Part shown: piece after piece, positions 5,201 through 7,241 of the stretch
Position numbering within the stretch: position 1 is the first letter of the stretch
Layout: every line of letters starts with the position of its first letter
Assembly (NCBI GenBank): GCA_031273775.1
Contig: JAISRF010000157.1
Coordinates: 1-7,241 of the forward strand
Length of the DNA: 7,241 nt
DNA from: Oscillospiraceae bacterium
Lineage (GTDB): Bacteria > Bacillota > Clostridia > Oscillospirales > Acutalibacteraceae
Reading direction: 5' to 3'
The notes under the pieces: generated by a model
What the model was told of the DNA's origin: nothing
The model's database searches: none
Seen by the model: the letters and a program-made list of their open reading frames with translations, nothing else
Program-made: the position numbers and the translations under genes

Positions 5201-7241
5201 ATGCAGAGTAAAGCACTCAGTCCCCTAAAAAAGCGCGCGGTACCGTTTCTCCTGATCCTGTCCTTATCCGCAGGTGTCTTGATGAGCTTTCCGTTTGCTT
5301 ATGGCGCGGCGTCGCCGGCAGACAGCGGCTCAATAATTGAAGTCACGGACAACAACGTGGAAACAATCGGCAGTAGTTTTTTAGATACTGCCCCCGGTGC
5401 GCTAAATCTTGATCTTAGATCCGGGTTTGCGCCGGAAACGCTCACACTTACCCCCGGAAAAAACACTTCGGAAATCGGCGTCACATGGTATTCAGAGGAC
5501 ACAGTCGGAAATGGCAAGGTAAAGTTTGGCGATGTGACGGTTAACGCCACGAGCGGAACAGCCACTACAGGCAAGAAATGGCATAAGGCCACAGTCACCG
5601 GCTTGACCGCAGGCACCGTTTATGTTTACAGCGTGTCCAATGATGGCACGGAGTTTAGTCAGGAATATGCTTATACAACCCCCGGAGCGGGCGAATTTAC
5701 CTTTGTGGCTGTGGGCGATCCGCAGTTGACAACGGGCAATCAGGACGGCACCAGCAATTGGTTCAGCTCTGACAGGTCCACCCGTTTGGGGTGGGCTGCA
5801 ACTGTTGAGGCAATGCAGACCAAGCTGGGTGACAAACTCAATTTTATCGCCGGAGTCGGTGATCAGGTTGACCAGACCAATGTTACAACAGCCAACGAAA
5901 CCAACAGCGAAAATGAATACAAGAACTTCTTCGGACCCGATTTGCTGCGAAATGTTCCGTTTGCTCCCGCTGTGGGCAACCATGACAGACACTATGGCTT
6001 TACTTATCACTACAATCTGCCGAATGAGCAGACCTATGACGCACTGCAGGGAGCCAGCTATGGCAACGCCACGAATGCTCAGTATGCGGCTGTGGAAGCA
6101 AAAGGAAATTATTATTATACCTATAATAATGCTCTTTTTGTTGTATTAAACGATTCCTCCTATCCCCAGAGCACGACCGCCGCCGAAGCGCTTATCGCGA
6201 ATTTCAACACGACCTTAGCCCAAGCGATTGCTGTCAACCCTAATTACACCTGGCTCTTTGTTCAGCATCATAAATCCACCGCCAGCGTGGCCGATCATAT
6301 TGCCGACCGCGATATCCAATATTATGTGGAGGCCGGTTTTGAAAGGCTGATGGACACTTACAAGGTGGATTTCGTTCTTGGCGGGCATGACCACGTGTAC
6401 GCCCGCAGCTTTCCGATGAAGAACGGAACACCTGACATAACGCAGGGCGGGACTTCCATCCACAACCCGAATGGCACGATTTACACAACCTTCACAACCG
6501 CCAGCGGTCTCAAATATTACGAGTTGTTTAATGCCGCAGGTAATCTCTATGTAAAAGACAATGAGGATTATCCGTATCTGGTAAACGGTTTGCAGGGCAG
6601 CGTTGAATACGCGAAAGGCAATCTTCCGCTTTCCAACGCGAAATATTTGCAGGCAAAGAAGCCCGCGTTTACAGCTATTAAGGTGACCGAAGCCTCTGTA
6701 ACCTTTGAAACCTATAATGTTGACGATTTGAGTAACTCTTACGATACATTTCAGGTGACAAAAACCACGGAGCAAATCGCGGAGCTCATCGAAAAAATTG
6801 ACCTGATTCCGGCGGCGCTGACGCTTGCGGATAAAACAAAGGTAACCGAAGCCAGAACCGCGTATGACGCGCTGACGGCGGAAGAAAAAGAGCTTGTTAC
6901 CAATTTCGCGAAGCTGGTCGCGGCTGAAACAACCATCGCGGCGCTTGAATCGACAAATGCAGGCTCTGCTGACAACATTTACACATGGAATGTCCCAACC
7001 CACGGGCAGGCGGACGTAACAATTTTAGGCGGTAGCAATGAGCTGGAAAAATTTGAGTTCATGTTTGACGCCAAAAGGCTTGTTGACCTTAAGGGAACGG
7101 ACGAATGGCTCGAAGACTGGAGAAAAGAAATCTTGTTGCCGCGCGGAAACAAGACACACAATCATGCGCTTACGGCGGTTGGCTACCTGAATGCGAAATT
7201 CCCCTTGGCAAGCGCTGTTCTCCCCGACATTAAAGCGGATT
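5201..7241 (+). CDS. secreted metallophosphoesterase with purple-acid-phosphatase-like N-terminal domain (runs off the right edge)
   Basis: The frame is open for 680 codons to the window end. Residues 1-36 form a signal peptide (KKR, then a hydrophobic core, cleavage near FAYGA), so the enzyme is exported. About 72-162 resembles the beta-sandwich N-terminal domain of purple acid phosphatases, with VTWYSE and a VTGLTAGTVYVYSVS strand pair. The calcineurin-like core has all metal-binding blocks: VGDPQ (171-175), GDQVD (220-224), GNHD (259-262), VQHHK (354-358) and GGHDHVY (394-400). It should hydrolyse phosphate mono- or diesters outside the cell; the substrate is unknown. Residues 522-583 are a helical module, with ARTAYDALTAEEKELVTN at 551-568, of a type common in Gram-positive surface proteins. 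Residues 590-680 are unrecognised. The ATG follows GGAGGA (5188-5193) by 7 nt. No wall anchor is visible because the C-terminus is missing. Confidence 0.92.
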   Translation, partial: MQSKALSPLKKRAVPFLLILSLSAGVLMSFPFAYGAASPADSGSIIEVTDNNVETIGSSFLDTAPGALNLDLRSGFAPETLTLTPGKNTSEIGVTWYSEDTVGNGKVKFGDVTVNATSGTATTGKKWHKATVTGLTAGTVYVYSVSNDGTEFSQEYAYTTPGAGEFTFVAVGDPQLTTGNQDGTSNWFSSDRSTRLGWAATVEAMQTKLGDKLNFIAGVGDQVDQTNVTTANETNSENEYKNFFGPDLLRNVPFAPAVGNHDRHYGFTYHYNLPNEQTYDALQGASYGNATNAQYAAVEAKGNYYYTYNNALFVVLNDSSYPQSTTAAEALIANFNTTLAQAIAVNPNYTWLFVQHHKSTASVADHIADRDIQYYVEAGFERLMDTYKVDFVLGGHDHVYARSFPMKNGTPDITQGGTSIHNPNGTIYTTFTTASGLKYYELFNAAGNLYVKDNEDYPYLVNGLQGSVEYAKGNLPLSNAKYLQAKKPAFTAIKVTEASVTFETYNVDDLSNSYDTFQVTKTTEQIAELIEKIDLIPAALTLADKTKVTEARTAYDALTAEEKELVTNFAKLVAAETTIAALESTNAGSADNIYTWNVPTHGQADVTILGGSNELEKFEFMFDAKRLVDLKGTDEWLEDWRKEILLPRGNKTHNHALTAVGYLNAKFPLASAVLPDIKAD

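Noticed and set aside
5492..6010. 172-codon open frame on the minus strand
   Set aside because: It is antisense to the catalytic core of the phosphoesterase and shows no protein-like features of its own.
6215..7003. 262-codon open frame on the minus strand
   Set aside because: It lies wholly antisense to the metallophosphoesterase, whose frame carries clear catalytic motifs. The antisense translation is rich in C, R and I with no recognisable domain and no good ribosome binding site.
1..7241. CRISPR array, tRNA, rRNA, defence or toxin-antitoxin system
   Set aside because: No regularly spaced repeats, no tRNA cloverleaf or rRNA-like sequence, and no nuclease or toxin families were seen on either strand.

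Overview
The window looks like chromosomal DNA of a Gram-positive anaerobe, most likely a clostridial Firmicute. The evidence is strong purine-rich Shine-Dalgarno sites, sigma-A-type promoters, an M14 peptidase of the clostridial peptidoglycan type, a YibE/F membrane protein and a secreted purple-acid-phosphatase-like enzyme with a Gram-positive signal peptide. This placement is inferred from protein style and was not searched. Base composition is mixed: the housekeeping genes look fairly GC-rich and the YibE/F gene is visibly more AT-rich.

The left half (1-2583) is read on the minus strand in the order Nudix hydrolase, mnmE, pyrG. The pyrG end at the left edge is the N-terminal 72 codons of CTP synthase, with its own extended -10 promoter and a roughly 95-nt leader. 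mnmE is a complete tRNA-modification GTPase that starts at TTG. Between the Nudix stop codon and the mnmE ribosome binding site lies a 259-bp segment (1785-2043). It is bounded by 17-bp inverted repeats matching at 15 positions and holds a promoter facing mnmE and a 31-codon ORF encoding a bare AraC-type helix-turn-helix. This is the least conventional structure in the window and I read it as a small mobile-element-like insertion.

The middle holds an M14 zinc carboxypeptidase-like gene (2719-3636, plus strand), preceded by a 7-bp tandem repeat. It converges on a YibE/F-family integral membrane protein (3759-4955, minus strand). The 122-bp gap between the stop codons is nearly filled by nested palindromes that look like an intergenic repeat. 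One of them can act as the terminator for the peptidase, and the far end of the repeat runs into the last YibE/F codons.

The right end (5201 to beyond 7241, plus strand) is one long open gene for a secreted metallophosphoesterase. It has a signal peptide, a purple-acid-phosphatase N-terminal-like beta domain, a calcineurin-like catalytic core and a helical surface-protein repeat, and it continues off the window. It is divergent from YibE/F across a 245-bp intergenic region with promoters for both genes and TTTAC direct repeats that could be a phosphate-control site.

No single pathway joins these genes. pyrG, mnmE and the Nudix enzyme are housekeeping nucleotide or RNA functions; the M14 enzyme and the phosphoesterase suggest cell-wall and external nutrient turnover. 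I see no CRISPR array, tRNA, rRNA, recognised riboswitch or defence system.
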